From: Actinostola sp. cb2023
Lineage: Eukaryota; Cnidaria; Anthozoa; Actiniaria; Actinostolidae
Length of the DNA stretch: 64,000 nucleotides
Assembly: GCA_033675265.1 (NCBI GenBank)
Contig: JAUJYZ010001192.1
Location: 150,066-214,065, forward strand
Direction: 5' to 3'
How positions within the stretch are numbered: the first letter of the stretch is position 1; every line of letters starts with the position of its first letter. A program made the position numbers and the translations under genes. This document shows positions 12,160-23,468 of the stretch, one piece after another. The notes under the pieces were generated by a model. That model ran no database searches. It was not told the origin of the DNA and saw only the letters and a list, made by a program, of their open reading frames with translations.

Positions 12160-12163
12160 TTAA

Positions 12164-14100
12164 ATACGTTAAATCAGTCCTTTACTTTTTACTTTCATTA
12201 TAGTTAATAGAGGCCTCACCATCTCCCTGCTATTTTAATGGTACTATCATCGGCTCCACAACGGGCGGCCCACTGATCAGCTGATCTCCTTATAGAGTTG
12301 GTGGTGTATTTTTTACCAAAACTATACTGGCACATCTATGAAAATGAGAGTGCAACATTAATGACCTTTTCACGACGCCTATAGCTCATCATGTTCATCG
12401 TTCATTGCCTCGTTTTGAAAATGATGCGTATATTCAGGCGTTCAGACTGATCCGTGCATGGGAGGTAAATTTATGGATTTAAAATACCTCGGCTTTTATT
12501 TTCTGAGCCCTATAAGTTTCACCACATTCAAGCATACGGCGTATCGCCTCCGGCATTACATATCCGTGGCCAGTCTAGAGACAGACTATAGTATCGAGAC
12601 TATGAATGAGTGATTCAGATCCTTCCTCCAATCGGGCCGCAAGGTTTTTGGCAATACGTACTCGCGGTTTTTATGCATTATACAAACATCAAACAATAAA
12701 TACGCTTCATGTTCATTTACCTGTCGGAATGTCTTTCTGTAGTTCGAAACACCGTGTGCACTTCGAGGAACAAGTTTTATATTATTTTTCGAAACTCTCG
12801 GGAAAATATTTCCTTTCCTTATGCATATGAAACATTAAAAATAACATATTTTAGCAATTCATCATATATATTGGTTATCGTTTTATTTGCCCTGATATAC
12901 GAAATCAGTTTCGCGAGACTTTATTTCGCGATTTCGGTTGTGTTCATATTATAAGTTCAGTATTCTGTCAATGTAGTATAGTCACTTTTGATTTATTTTA
13001 TAGACAATGTAACGTTGTATCTTCGTCTCAAAATTAAAATACTACTGCGATGGTGTTGGGATAAAATACACTGCAAAATATACTACGTGATTTTCAGTAT
13101 TACTATATGTAAAAAAAAACACCACGTACGTGATACCAATAGCCATCCCAACAACGCAGATAATGAACACAATTTTGCATCCAAAGGATTACACCACAAT
13201 GTCAACAACAGACCTATAAAAACAAACAAATGAACATAAATATTTGTAAAAACGTTGTTGCATAGGTCGCTTTAATATCTGGGAGTTATTATTCTGGGTT
13301 GTAAATGAGTCAGCAATAATGACAGTGCTTCACCTTTAGCTCTTCTGTCAGCTTTGGACCAAGGAATTTTGACATCGATCCGTTGAGGGAGTTTAACGGA
13401 TTTAACTGCGCGAGAATGCAGTATATACATAGTGATTTAGTCATTCTCTGTTTAATTACGGGTGAGTGCATGGATGTTTTCCTGGGAGAGTGTTTTTGTT
13501 CTTTTTATAATGACAAACAATGCGGAGGCATTATATTAAATATAACTAATTAAAACCATTATAACTTACGATCGTAATTGGGAGGCAATTTTAGATGCTT
13601 CACTTTCAATCTAAGTGGCTCTTCGCCGCGCAGAAACAGTGCAAAGGACAAAATGGTAATCGTCCATAGCCATAAACCACGTAACCCCTAATTAACAGAA
13701 ATGAACAAGGTTAATTTCCATTAAACAATACAATACTTGTAAGTTTATTAGAATATCCCAACAGGTATTCATGGACTTTTTTCAGTATTATAATAACAAT
13801 AAAATCACATCAATATTTGTCTGCCAAATGAACTCTAATATTTAAATTTACGTTGTTGTACATAAAGTCCTGTAACAGAGTGACTTTTGCCTTCTTGGTT
13901 GTTGTATAAAGACACTACTGACATCCAAGTAGGACGGACTTCGATTTTTCGAAGTAAATTTTAGAGGTTGGAAAAATCGGAATTCCACTGTAATTTCGAT
14001 TGGAAGTACAAGAAAAAGTCCTTTTTCAAAACTTTAATTAACTTGTTAACATGATTTCTTACATATATTGAAATCGATATATTTACCAACCTCAATCGTT
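12164..14100. other. Non-coding or unrecognised stretch
   Basis: AT-rich, with only short open frames at 12606-13233 that show no domain, splice context or composition typical of coding DNA here. No repeat structure recognised. Confidence 0.5.
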
Positions 14101-14257
14101 TTCATGCAGTATTCTCGCATACGTCAGAGGTCTTGGAGGGTAAAGGGGGGTGCTTTTTTAGCTTCATAAGGTTTTCGACCTCTCCTGGCATCGCTTCTAG
14201 AAGGGCGTTTCGCTCTTCGAATTAGCTGCCTAATTGTATGTTTCACTCCTGTATGGA

Positions 14258-14512
14258 AAATAAGTACATACTTGTAATTTCTGGTTCTCCTGGCATGGTA
14301 CAGAAAAACTAAGTTACCAGAAGATTCCATTGGGTTGCCACTTGGAATTATATCTACAACCTTGACAATTTGTTCTTTATACGGCCCGGAATGGCCAAAC
14401 ACATTCATACAATATCGAAACGCAGCGTTGTAGCTGTTGACGAGAGGAGGAGACAACCCTTCGCAAACTAAGGATCCTATTTTTTTCCCTTTCCTCTTGC
14501 ATTTTTTCTCTA
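14258..14512 (-). pseudogene. Exon-like fragment, unknown protein
   Basis: A minus-strand exon with a plausible acceptor (ttttaattgtag) reads KKCKRKGKKIGSLVCEG, then LVNSYNAAFRYCMNVFG and then about 60 further residues. It looks protein-like but I do not recognise it. An upstream partner could be the frame at 15166-15444. Confidence 0.35.
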
Positions 14513-14548
14513 CAATTAAAATTAAAAGAAAATCAGTCTTATTTATCC

Positions 14549-14785
14549 TGTCAACTCAAAATGTGGCCTAACATACCTATACTCCACCCCCCGTTGACCA
14601 CGTTTCGCGTCAACTCAAAATGTGGCCCTAACATACCATGGCCTATACTCCACCTCCCGGTGACCACGTTTCGCGTCAACTTAAAATGTGGCCCTAACAT
14701 ACCATGGCTTATACAGTCCTCCTCCCGGTGAACACGTTTCGCGTCAACTCAAAATGTGTGCATCAACTCAAAATGTGTATATACC
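14549..14785. repeat. Tandem repeat, ~60-70-bp unit, about 3.5 copies
   Basis: The unit begins 'gtcaactcaaaatgtggccc' and continues with 'taacatacc' and 'gaccacgtttcgc'. Starts are near 14549, 14610, 14675 and 14743, and a partial copy follows. Units differ by small indels. Confidence 0.85.
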
Positions 14786-15165
14786 CAGGGAGGTGATGCG
14801 ATCATTCTATCTTGTTTTAGACACCGGAAATGATAACCCATATAAACTTTTTATTCAGTAGTCATTTAGGATCGAATGATCTTGGAGAAAAGTGTAGTGG
14901 AGTGACGTAATTGATACCGGCTCATGTATGAAGACATCAAAACAATTCGAAGCTCATTCTATGATAATCACTCAGAATAACTGGCATTCGGCCTTGTTTT
15001 TGGTATTGTATTCACACAATTGCGAGTAAATGCCTCTGAATTAAAAAAGTTCAATGATATTATGTAGAACAAATGATTCAGTCACGGGATATCATATTCC
15101 TTTGTATCTAGACACAAATCTGATCAATGCAGATTACAAACCAACAAATTACTTACGTAGAAAAG

Positions 15166-15444
15166 TCACGTGACAGCCAAGAAGGGACGTTTCCCCTCGC
15201 AAAAAAGTACTGCGCGATCTCCTTGATTGGAGGCGAATTCTTCTAAGTGCATAAGTCGTGTTTCATACGTGCGCATTGTTGTCTCTTCCAGCGCCTTGCC
15301 GCGGTTTTTCGCAGCCAGCGACTGTCCCGCAGCGAGATTGCCAAGAAGAAAATCGCTAACATCTTCCTCCCCACCACCAACTCTCTCGAACTCAACAACG
15401 TTAGGACTGTGTCCTAAATAATTTTTCTTGTGTTTCGGCATCAA
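15166..15444 (-). pseudogene. Exon-like fragment with a possible recombinase N-terminal segment
   Basis: The minus-strand frame starts MPKHKKNYLGHSPNVVEFE and contains EETTMRTYETRLMHLEEFA. That pattern resembles the helical core-binding region that precedes the catalytic domain of tyrosine recombinases (Crypton/DIRS-type). No catalytic R-H-R-Y region is visible, so the resemblance is weak. The frame stops just before a good donor (tac|gtaagt), which may indicate a broken gene. Confidence 0.3.
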
Positions 15445-15534
15445 ACTCTTTCTATAAAGTTACAGTAATCACTAGCAACAGCATGCAAATTATCCAAGTA
15501 GCGTGTTACATGTCACTCTATTTAGTCTAGCTGT

Positions 15535-15825
15535 TAAGCGACATAAAATCTCACAATTGTTCGTTTTATGATAAAAGCATGAAAATTGGCACAATTACTT
15601 ATCTCTATGTACTTAATAATTTTTGATATGGAGGCATTTGAAATACGGTCTACGTTTCCCGTAATGCGCATGTCAAAAAACCGCTGAAAACACTATAGAA
15701 TGGAAACGAGGCTGAGCAAAACTTTGCGTTTTAAGGGTTTTTTTGATGCTGGTTAAAGGTGAAAACGGGTAACAAATATACAGTAGATATTTGCAGTTGA
15801 TAGGGAAAGGTTGTAATGCTAATCA
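15535..15825 (+). repeat. Inverted repeat IR-A, left copy
   Basis: About 250-290 bases, including 'aattgttcgttttatgataa' and 'cgtttcccgtaatg', are the reverse complement of 28735-29010 at roughly 85-90% by eye. It may be the end of a 13.4-kb element or one of two independent copies. Confidence 0.75.
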
Positions 15826-16065
15826 CGTGATCGATCACGTGATTTGATTTTTTTTTAAATCGTCAAAATAAGAACTCGCAAAATAGGTTGAGCAAAAACG
15901 TTGCGTTTTTAAGCTGTTTTTTTTTACGCTGGTTAAATGTGAAAACAATTGATTTCACATCTGTAGGAAATGATAAGGTGCTAATCACGTGACCGATCAC
16001 GTGATTAGTCACGTGACTTGATTTTTTTTAAAATCTTGAAAATAAAAACTCGCAAAATAATTATA
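15710..16065. repeat. Direct duplication with CACGTG palindromes
   Basis: Two tandem copies (about 15710-15890 and 15891-16065) share 'gctgagcaaaa/ggttgagcaaaa', 'cgttgcgtttt', 'tggttaaa(g/t)gtgaaaac', 'gctaatcacgtga' and 'aaaactcgcaaaata'. Five CACGTG sites occur at 15824, 15836, 15986, 15998 and 16010. Confidence 0.75.
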
Positions 16066-16074
16066 GATAAAGTA

Positions 16075-17000
16075 CCTCTCACTAGGAATCTTGTAGGCAG
16101 TGTCCAACCACAAAAACCTAAGGCAGTGCAGTGGAGGTTTGCTTTCACACATTTGCAGCGACCTTTATATCCTTTTTTGCATCCACAATGGATGAGCTCG
16201 TAGCAGGTATCCTTTGCTTGCAAAAGTGTTGTCCAATTTGGACTCCAGAATTTTTCTATCTTTTTCCATCCCCATTGGTCCGGGCTGGGAATATCTGACT
16301 GTTGTACCAACACTTGCCCCCACACTAGCGAACCTTGGATCACCGCTCGTAACAGATGTTGTTGCAGTGCGGCTTGACTTGGCGGTATTGCCTCGATGCT
16401 TCTTGTTCTCTCATTGAGAAAAGCTCTTGCCTTGACTTGTTTACTTCTAAAAGAACGCTTGTTTTGTCATAGAGCAAGATAACAAAGCGCGTTATGATGG
16501 CCATTGATGCGTCATTTAGCATTGGCAGCATAGATCAACTTAATACAGATGCCACATTTCCCAGGCAGTTTTTTCCCTCTTCCTGCGAAGAACGACTCAA
16601 AAAGTGCACAAATAAAAAAGATAAAATATTGTGAACATTTAGCTATTAAATAGACTATTGTAATTATAATTACCCGTATCACAGCCCGTGATGGCATGGA
16701 ACAATGGTCAATTAATGGTTTGCACTTGTCATTACCTAACTTCGTTGTAATTTCGTGGATTGCAAGATATTTGAAGTGCTTTCTCATACCAAACGCAATC
16801 CACAATTTATCCACAGTGACAATGTGAAATATGGATATTGCTAATACAACATAATTATTCAGTCCCCGCAGAGAGCTGCATCGTTCACATGTGTCCGCTT
16901 CTTCATGTGTACATGCTTCATCAATATTAGAGAGATCATTTCGGCTTGACGAGTGCAGGACATCCTCCTCACTATCCTGCGCTGAGAGGTCAGAAAGCAG
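16075..17000 (-). pseudogene. C-terminal part of a 'THEEADT' transposon-associated gene, broken
   Basis: Minus-strand pieces in order: CTHEEADTCERC (about 16900), DKLWIAFGMRKHFKYL (about 16800), FFAGRGKK, RFVILLYDKTS (about 16480), then SPDQWGWKKIEKFW and finally YELIHCGCKKGYKGRCKCVK with HCTALGFCGW (about 16130). I recall this order from a repetitive cnidarian protein family with a C-terminal Cys-rich tail. Frames shift between the pieces, so the gene is dead. The N-terminal half of the same family lies next to it in the opposite direction (17090-19205). Confidence 0.6.
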
Positions 17001-17473
17001 ACCTAGTGAAATAACTGGAAATTCTTCAGTGCAACAAGACCAGCGAAACCCAGATGGTAGAGACTTTAATGCTTAATGGTGCTGTTGCCGGGTAGTTCAA
17101 ATGCTGACTCCACGGACAGCTCGTACCTTTCAAGACTACATTGACACTGTTTTCAAGCCTTTCGTCAGCTCGAATACGTCAGAAGAGTGGTATCATTTGG
17201 GATGTATACAAGCAAGAATCACTTAAAAGAGGCACAAGGGAGAAAAGAGGGAAAGGAACGCGCCATAATGTGTTGCCATCCACTGTCATTCCTAGTAACT
17301 GGCATTCATTCTTACGTGTAGATGAAAATAAGGTGGAACTCTTTCACCTTCTGTCTGAACAAGTAGTATCGCATCAAGTACAAAGCAAAAGGAATCTACA
17401 GCACCATTGAGGAGAATGTCCTGCACTCTTTAAGCCGAAATGATCCCTTCAATATTGAGGCATCTCAGGGGCA

Positions 17474-18501
17474 TTAAGGTATCAGGGTACCCTAACCGAC
17501 CGCTATGCATTCAAGTCGCCTTAACACAGAATCCGTCCATTTAAACCCCAATGAAGTATACATTTTCTGAAAGCTAAATAAATGGAGATTCCAACTAATG
17601 GTCTATTAACAAAAAAGAAACAAGCGTTTTAGAAATAAATCAAGATCAACGAATTTTCATATAGCATTATACGGTGAGTTCCTTGGCAGCCGCATTTTAT
17701 CGGAAATTCAAGATAATTATCTTTGTGCACTCAAGAGACATCAATTATCAAAAGGGTGTCTCCGATTTTCGATAAGTTGCCCCATTGCTTTTTTATTTGC
17801 CGCTAAACTTTCGGTACGCTAAATAAACATTGTTTTTTACTAATCAGTTAATAACTCAACAAAAAAATAAAATATCAAAAATCGGAGACACCCTTTTGAA
17901 GATCAATTATCCGACATGGGCTTTGTGAAGTTTCAAATAAATCTGATAAAATCCCTTTGTCAAGGAACTCAAAATGTGAGCCTATTAGTTGGCATTTCGT
18001 CTTTTGAGAAAAAGCCGAAAGAAAGTCAATGTGCCTCTGTTTACATAAGTAGATTAGTCCATACCATGACAATGGAATCTAATTACTCACTGACAGATTG
18101 TGACCAGATAGTGACCAGAGTATCAGTTGCAATCACACAACGTGCAGTACTTGTTGCCTAATCATTTCGTGCTTGCTGGAAATTACATACATTGTTAGTA
18201 CACATTGGTACGGTATTCAAACATACGTAATTTCATGTAAATAATTGTGAAATATTTGCGGGAAGTCTGTTGCGTGACTAATTACCACACTGTGATGTAG
18301 GTGTGTGAGTGCTCGCTTGTCAACAGCTTTTCACTTCAAATGAAATCCAAAATTCGTTTTTTGATTCTAACTTTTTAGGAAACTAATATTTTTAGAATTC
18401 TGTTTTTTGGAGATGATAGATAATATTCAATTTTATTTGATTGTCAAAAAATCTCAAAACCGGTGGTTTGAGAGGGTTTTTGGGGTACCCTGATACCTTA
18501 A
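17474..18501. mobile_element. 1,020-bp TTAA-flanked non-autonomous element
   Basis: The element 17478-18497 has TIRs 'ggtatcagggtaccc' and 'gggtaccctgatacc', with TTAA on each side (17474-17477, 18498-18501). Inside is a second inverted pair, 'gggtgtctccgattttcg' (about 17754) and 'cggagacaccctttt' (about 17881). No coding capacity. The TTAA preference fits Kolobok or piggyBac MITEs. Confidence 0.85.
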
Positions 18502-19141
18502 GGCACGGGTCCAAGATGACCACGCCCATAAAAGCTTAGAACGGCTGTAATATCATCTAGTTTTACTGTAGAGACTACAGTTAAGGACACATCATTAAGA
18601 TTAACGCTTTGTTAATTTTTATTAATATGGTAACCATGGTGACATCATACTTGACCTTTGAACTGAAGTTTCGAAAAATAACTTTCAAGGCCTCGGGAGT
18701 ATGGAACATTTTTGATGTATTGGATTATTAAACATTCTATTTGACACTATATGCCTTCAAGTTTATCGCTCCAATTAGATATCATGAAATAATATTATAA
18801 CAAAGAAGAAAATAAAGAGTATCAAATTTCATGTGTACCTTAATGAGACTTCCAAGCAAGTTAAACAAATTTTCAAATTAGACCGAGAGACTACACACTA
18901 ACTCTGATTTATTCACATAGACATATCCATCCTACGAAAACTTTTTATTGTCCTCCAGGAGACTTTTATGTAAAATTTTGATATTGAAGGTCAAAGGTCA
19001 GATTACATGTTTCCATAGAAACAACTCGACTTTATCACATTTGTCAAAGTTTCAGTGAATAATCACAAAAAGGAAAAGAAATAGACCACCCCTCTTGTTT
19101 TCAAAGCCGCCATTTTGAAAAGTTTGAGACCCATGCCTTAA
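18498..19141. mobile_element. 636-bp TTAA-flanked element adjoining the previous one
   Basis: The element 18502-19137 has tips 'ggcacgggtc' and 'gacccatgcc' (one mismatch) and is flanked by TTAA at 18498-18501 and 19138-19141. The left TTAA is shared with the neighbouring element, so two families used the same target. Non-coding. Confidence 0.7.
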
Positions 19142-19205
19142 CTATCCTGAGATGTACACATGAAGAAGCGGACACACGAATCCGCGTGCTACATGTGAAC
19201 GATGC

Positions 19206-19537
19206 AGCTCAGTCTCTTTTTAGATTTTTTGGGAATCCTTTTCTGTTTTCGAGGCTTTCTTGACAAAGGCGTAATCTCTTTCTGTTTATCATTCGCTAGC
19301 ATTTTTATGGAGAAATGGATTTCCCATCGATCATGGTTATATAAATATCTCGTCTGATCTTCGTCAGCTACCACACAGGTTTTTGTCGGAGTATAAGTAT
19401 AAGTCAAGTGGTCATGAGAAAACATCAACGTGCAAAGGTCATCCATTGCTAGAATCCACTGTATATGTTCATCACTCCAATTACATGTTTTCTGAGCCGT
19501 TGTCCATCCACACCCCCGGAAGCGGTAAAATCGAGAT
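19206..19537 (-). pseudogene. Exon fragment of unknown protein
   Basis: A minus-strand exon with a good acceptor (tatgttactag|GATCTCG) reads GSRFYRFRGCGWTTAQKTC through about 105 residues to a basic end (KPRKQKRIPKKSKK). Just after that the frame runs into the inverted 'THEEADT' fragment, so the 3' end is chimeric. Not recognised. Confidence 0.35.
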
Positions 19538-19749
19538 CCTAGTAACATAAAAACAGATGATTTTCAAAATGACACGGACTTTTGTTATACTTCGACAAAG
19601 AATAATACTAGTTACTTTTCCAAAAAGAGCTTTAATGTACATGGAACTGAAAAATGTACATAATAACTTACAACTGATAATAGCCTAAAGCATTTTGTCA
19701 GTGCTAAGTTATTATTGCAACAGTTGTTCGTTTCCTCTGTCGCACATGT

Positions 19750-20010
19750 TGAAACGTCGAACTTTACATGTACCAAATGCATTCGAAACAATGGATAATT
19801 ACCGTGTTTTGTTTGATGTAATTAAGTTCGGCGCATGTAAAGTTCGACGTTTTGACCGTGCCTCAGTGACAAATCACTGTTAGGCCTAGTTCAAACGCCG
19901 TACTTTCCAAGAGTCGTTCTTAATTACTTCAAAAGAAGCAGCCTCATTATCTATTGTTTGAAATGAGAATGGCCCATGATTAGCACGACGTCTGAACTAG
20001 GCCTTAGACA
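19750..20010. mobile_element. Two short inverted-repeat units
   Basis: Unit 1: 'aaacgtcgaactttacatgt' (about 19752) against 'catgtaaagttcgacgtttt' (about 19837). Unit 2: 'ttaggcctagttcaaacg' (about 19880) against 'cgtctgaactaggcctta' (about 19989). Both non-coding and MITE-like. Confidence 0.6.
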
Positions 20011-20133
20011 TACAATTGACAGCAAGTACCTTTACTAAGGGCTTCTTTGGCGTTTCGAAAACACAACCTCAAAAACAGCAACTTTTCAGCGTAGAAGTGT
20101 TCAACTGAAAAGATACAAAATCCAAAAATGTAA

Positions 20134-20660
20134 TACAGTCAACTCTCTCGTAAGCGGACACCCTCGGGAATTGAAAAAAGTGTCCGTTAGTAGAGTTGTC
20201 CGCTTATGAGAAATATTCCCGTAAGCGAACACCAAAGAAAAATAGGGTGGATGTCCGCTTACGGGAGAGTTAATTACGTTTTAATCGGTAGAGAAAAATA
20301 GCAACTGAACCGTACACCTTGCTTCCCCGCGGACAAATGGAGATTTGACAAAACCGATCCCCACTGTTCTGTTGCTCTCAGTAAAAGGTCATATTTTTGT
20401 TGATTTATTGCAAATTAAAGACAAATTCCATTGCCGAAAGTCCATTATTATATGGTGTGTCCGCTTACGAGAGAGCGTAAATAAAAGAAAAATCCAATTT
20501 TCATTTTCAAAAGTGTCCGCGTCCGCTTACGAGAGAGTGTCCGCTTACGGGAATGTGTAAATACAGAGTTTGACTGGGAGGTAAAACGGGGATTTGAAAA
20601 GGTGTCCGTAAGTAGAGCTGTCCGCTTACGAGAGTGTCCGTTAGCGGAGAGTTGACTGTA
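20134..20660. mobile_element. 523-bp pogo/Tc1-type MITE
   Basis: The element 20136-20658 is flanked by TA. Tips are 'cagtcaactctc' and 'gagagttgactg'. The motif 'gtccgcttacgagagagt' or a close variant recurs at least five times on one strand or the other. TA target and CAGT tips fit the Tc1/mariner-pogo group. No transposase inside. Confidence 0.85.
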
Positions 20661-20713
20661 CTTAGCATTGAATTCAAATAAGCAATAGGAAGCCCCGCTC
20701 CAATATACAAATA

Positions 20714-20800
20714 AACAAACAGACCAACCAAACAACAAACCAACCAACCGACCGACCGACAAACCAACCAACCACTGAACTGACCGATCAACGGCAACCA
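20714..20800. repeat. Imperfect (ACCA/GACC)n microsatellite
   Basis: Runs of 'accaacc' and 'gaccgaccgac' repeat for about 85 bases. Low complexity. Confidence 0.8.
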
Positions 20801-21244
20801 ACCGACCACAAATTGAGGGCACACAAATAATTACGTGATGAGGCTGGTCCGCTTGCATCATGATTTGTTCCCCTGCTGTACATTTGCTTTTGCAGTTTGT
20901 GAGCGGCTTCGAATCCTTGATTACTGTAATGTCGTAATGACCGAAAGTTCCTCATTAGCATGGAGGCATGTTCAACAGACATGTGGCCATAATCCCCTGT
21001 GCCAAGACTAACACCAAATACCTCCAGTAACCAAAAGCCCCACTCTTTGCACTACAAAATAATGCAAAAAATGTTTCAGTTTCAAATATTTGAGTTTGTT
21101 CTGTTGAGGTTTCTGGAGATAAAAGGGTAAGAAGTAGTGTTGCTTCTCGAAAGCGTTCTGTTTTATATGTACGTCGTGCTTCGATATTTGTACATGTATG
21201 TATCAAAGCATCAGCAGCATTTTATCATCACATACTGATCAGTG

Positions 21245-21418
21245 AACCGCGTTGTTGGATTGAAAATCATTAAACATAGAAGCTGAGATCGCAAGTGTGT
21301 ATATAGGAAAACATTAAATTATCATGAAAATACTGAGTTTTAAATTAACGATGTTCGGACTTCCTATATTCTATGATTTTCAACTTGACGATGCTTTTTC
21401 AATTAGGCATATATACCT
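21245..21418. mobile_element. MITE, second copy of the family at 60665-60928
   Basis: 'ttgaaaatcat' followed by 'catagaagctgaga' and 'cgcaag' matches 60690-60725. The right side 'atgattttcaacttgacgatg' mirrors the left. More diverged and shorter than the 60.7-kb copy. Confidence 0.6.
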
Positions 21419-21979
21419 TTAAATCAAAAATATCAATATCTTCTTCTTGATCTTCTTCAAAAACTTTATCTCTTAATACCAAAGCAATTTCCTTCCATTC
21501 AAGAAAGACCTAATAGTTATCAAAATAACAATGTAAATATTTGAACCAAGCTTTCTTTATTGGCCAGGAACAGACACCGCTCTACTCAAGTGCCAAGCCT
21601 GAATTACATCAAAAAGACAACCTATTTATCCATTGTTTTGAATGCATTTGGTACATGAGTGGAGCGGCGTTTGTCATAAATCAGAGAACATATATTTTCT
21701 TAACACCATACACTTAGAAACTCACAGTATGAAAAGACTTCAATTGTAAGCCAGCCACATATTTTGAATGTTCTAGGTTGAGTACTTCTCTCCGAGAGCT
21801 CATTTTGGACATTCTGCCATTCTTTCAACTTTGCATCAACAGTGTGCTGAAGTTTTTCTAATGGAAAAGGATTGCTCTTTTTCAGCCAATAATTGTACAG
21901 ACGTCTTATCAAAACATATTTAAATGTTTATTACCGCATCAAACATAAATCACAACAACAAAATTTTAAGAACTGACAC

Positions 21980-23121
21980 TACAGTATGTGGTTCTAATTG
22001 TGAACAGTTCTAATTGTGAACACTTTTCAGTAAAAGTAACTCTGTAAACTTGTGATGTTGTCCCCATACGTTTTTTTTTTACCGTAAAGTTAAGATCGAC
22101 AAAAAATAATATTGACGATACCCGAAATAATATATCTGATTTATTTCCATCAAAATCATGTAAAATGCTATTTTGGGCTCCTGACATTTATTCCGCGCAG
22201 AAAATTTCAACTTTGATTCATAAAAGTAAGCTGACGACTGCTGTTTGATAAAATTCGAACTTTTTTAAAAGTGCGCCTTTAGATTCTCAGTGACAAAAAA
22301 TATTTCGCATATTTTATTTTCTAAAAACGCAAAAAAGTTTGGAGTTTGCTGTTTTTATATGAGCTAAAAGGTAAATAATTTTCTTTAACACTTTTCTTTA
22401 TATGAGCTAAAAACAATAATTAGAAAAGTGTTGAAAATGAACGAGCAGCAGCATCGGAATGAAAAATTGTGCGTGTTTTTGCGATGTGCATGTAATTCTA
22501 AACATGCATATGCTCACGCATAACTTGGCACTTCATAACATATGTAGTTTTTGAGATATAGAGTAAAATTGCCGCTAATGTACCTGCACTGGTACAATAG
22601 CAAATAATGAGAAGGAAATATGTATAAGAAGTCCGCGTTTGTGATACAAATTTTCGCCATTTCGTTGTTAGCAATTACACGAGCGTGATGAACGGCATGC
22701 ATCAATGAACATGCGAACACGTCAGTAATTTAGCGTTGCCGTCTGACTTCACTTCGTTTTAACATTTTTCTATCATTCGTATCGAAATAATACGAACATA
22801 AATATTGTTTTAAGACAACTTGGAACTTGTACATCGAATTGCAAGGCTAGAAACCGAGAATAATACACAATATTAATCCATTAAAAAGCAAGCCAAAAGT
22901 GTTCACAATTACAAACATCTGTTCACAATTAGAACTACCAAAGGACATGATATAATAAAATATATTTAGAAAAGTTCAATAATAAATACAACGAAACTTA
23001 ATCACTTGTTAGCTGAAGTGTAGAGCTAATTCATAGCAAAGGTTCAGGATAATCGTACCATATGTTGACGAGAAATAACATCAAGTGCAAAAAGTGTTCA
23101 CAATTAGAACCACATACTGTA
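21980..23121. mobile_element. 1,138-bp TA-flanked element with 25-bp TIRs
   Basis: The element 21982-23119 is flanked by TA. Its tips 'cagtatgtggttctaattgt' and 'acaattagaaccacatactg' are exact inverses. A second inner copy of 'ttctaattgtgaaca' occurs at both ends. No coding frame of note. Tc1/mariner-type non-autonomous element, inserted in an intron of the gene around it. Confidence 0.85.
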
Positions 23122-23341
23122 ACCTGTATCTGATAAATAAATTGTATCACTTCTTGTTCCAAAATATCGATCATACATTCCACTTTCCTTGATTTGTGAG
23201 TAATGCTAAATGTAATACATGCAAACACAGGTAACTTTTAAATGGAATCTTCATTTATACTAAATTAAAATTGAAATATAAATCATTTACTCAATTAACA
23301 AAACACTAATAAATATAATGGATTGCTCCGATTGGGCCAGA

Positions 23342-23468
23342 CTTTAGAATACCCTGTCACATTATATGCATAACAATAGAATCTGGAAGAATCTATTGTA
23401 TTATTTGTCGTTCTCAAAGAGTGCCGCCGCTACAAGAGCTTGATATAGTGATGGGGTATTCTAAAATT
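23342..23468. mobile_element. Short inverted-repeat element
   Basis: 'tttagaataccctgtcac' (about 23342) faces 'gtgatggggtattctaaa' (about 23448). About 125 bases, non-coding. Confidence 0.6.

Larger units (their letters stand above)
3954..12163 (-). mobile_element. 8.2-kb TTAA-flanked DNA transposon with ~690-bp TIRs
   Basis: The element runs from 3958 to 12159. It is bounded by TTAA at 3954-3957 and 12160-12163, and both ends read GAGTCATA inward. The left TIR (3958 to about 4650) and right TIR (about 11480-12159) are reverse complements with few differences. The exception is a block 20-40 bases from the tips, where the arms differ in sequence and length. It carries one multi-exon gene on the minus strand. 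TTAA duplication is used by piggyBac, Kolobok and Sola3 superfamilies; the transposase is neither THAP/Kolobok nor piggyBac in appearance, so Sola3-like or unclassified is the best guess. High TIR identity and an open gene suggest recent activity. Confidence 0.85.
17090..19205 (+). pseudogene. N-terminal part of the same family, split by two TTAA elements
   Basis: Plus-strand pieces: TFQDYIDTVFKPFVSS (about 17125), then IIWDVYKQESLKRGTREKRG and LPSTVIPSNWHSFLRVDENK (17180-17340), ending near 17473. After two inserted elements coding resumes at 19142 with LRCTHEEADTRI. The last 55 bases (about 19150-19205) match 16870-16930 in inverse. The reading frame changes within 17120-17180. Confidence 0.6.
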
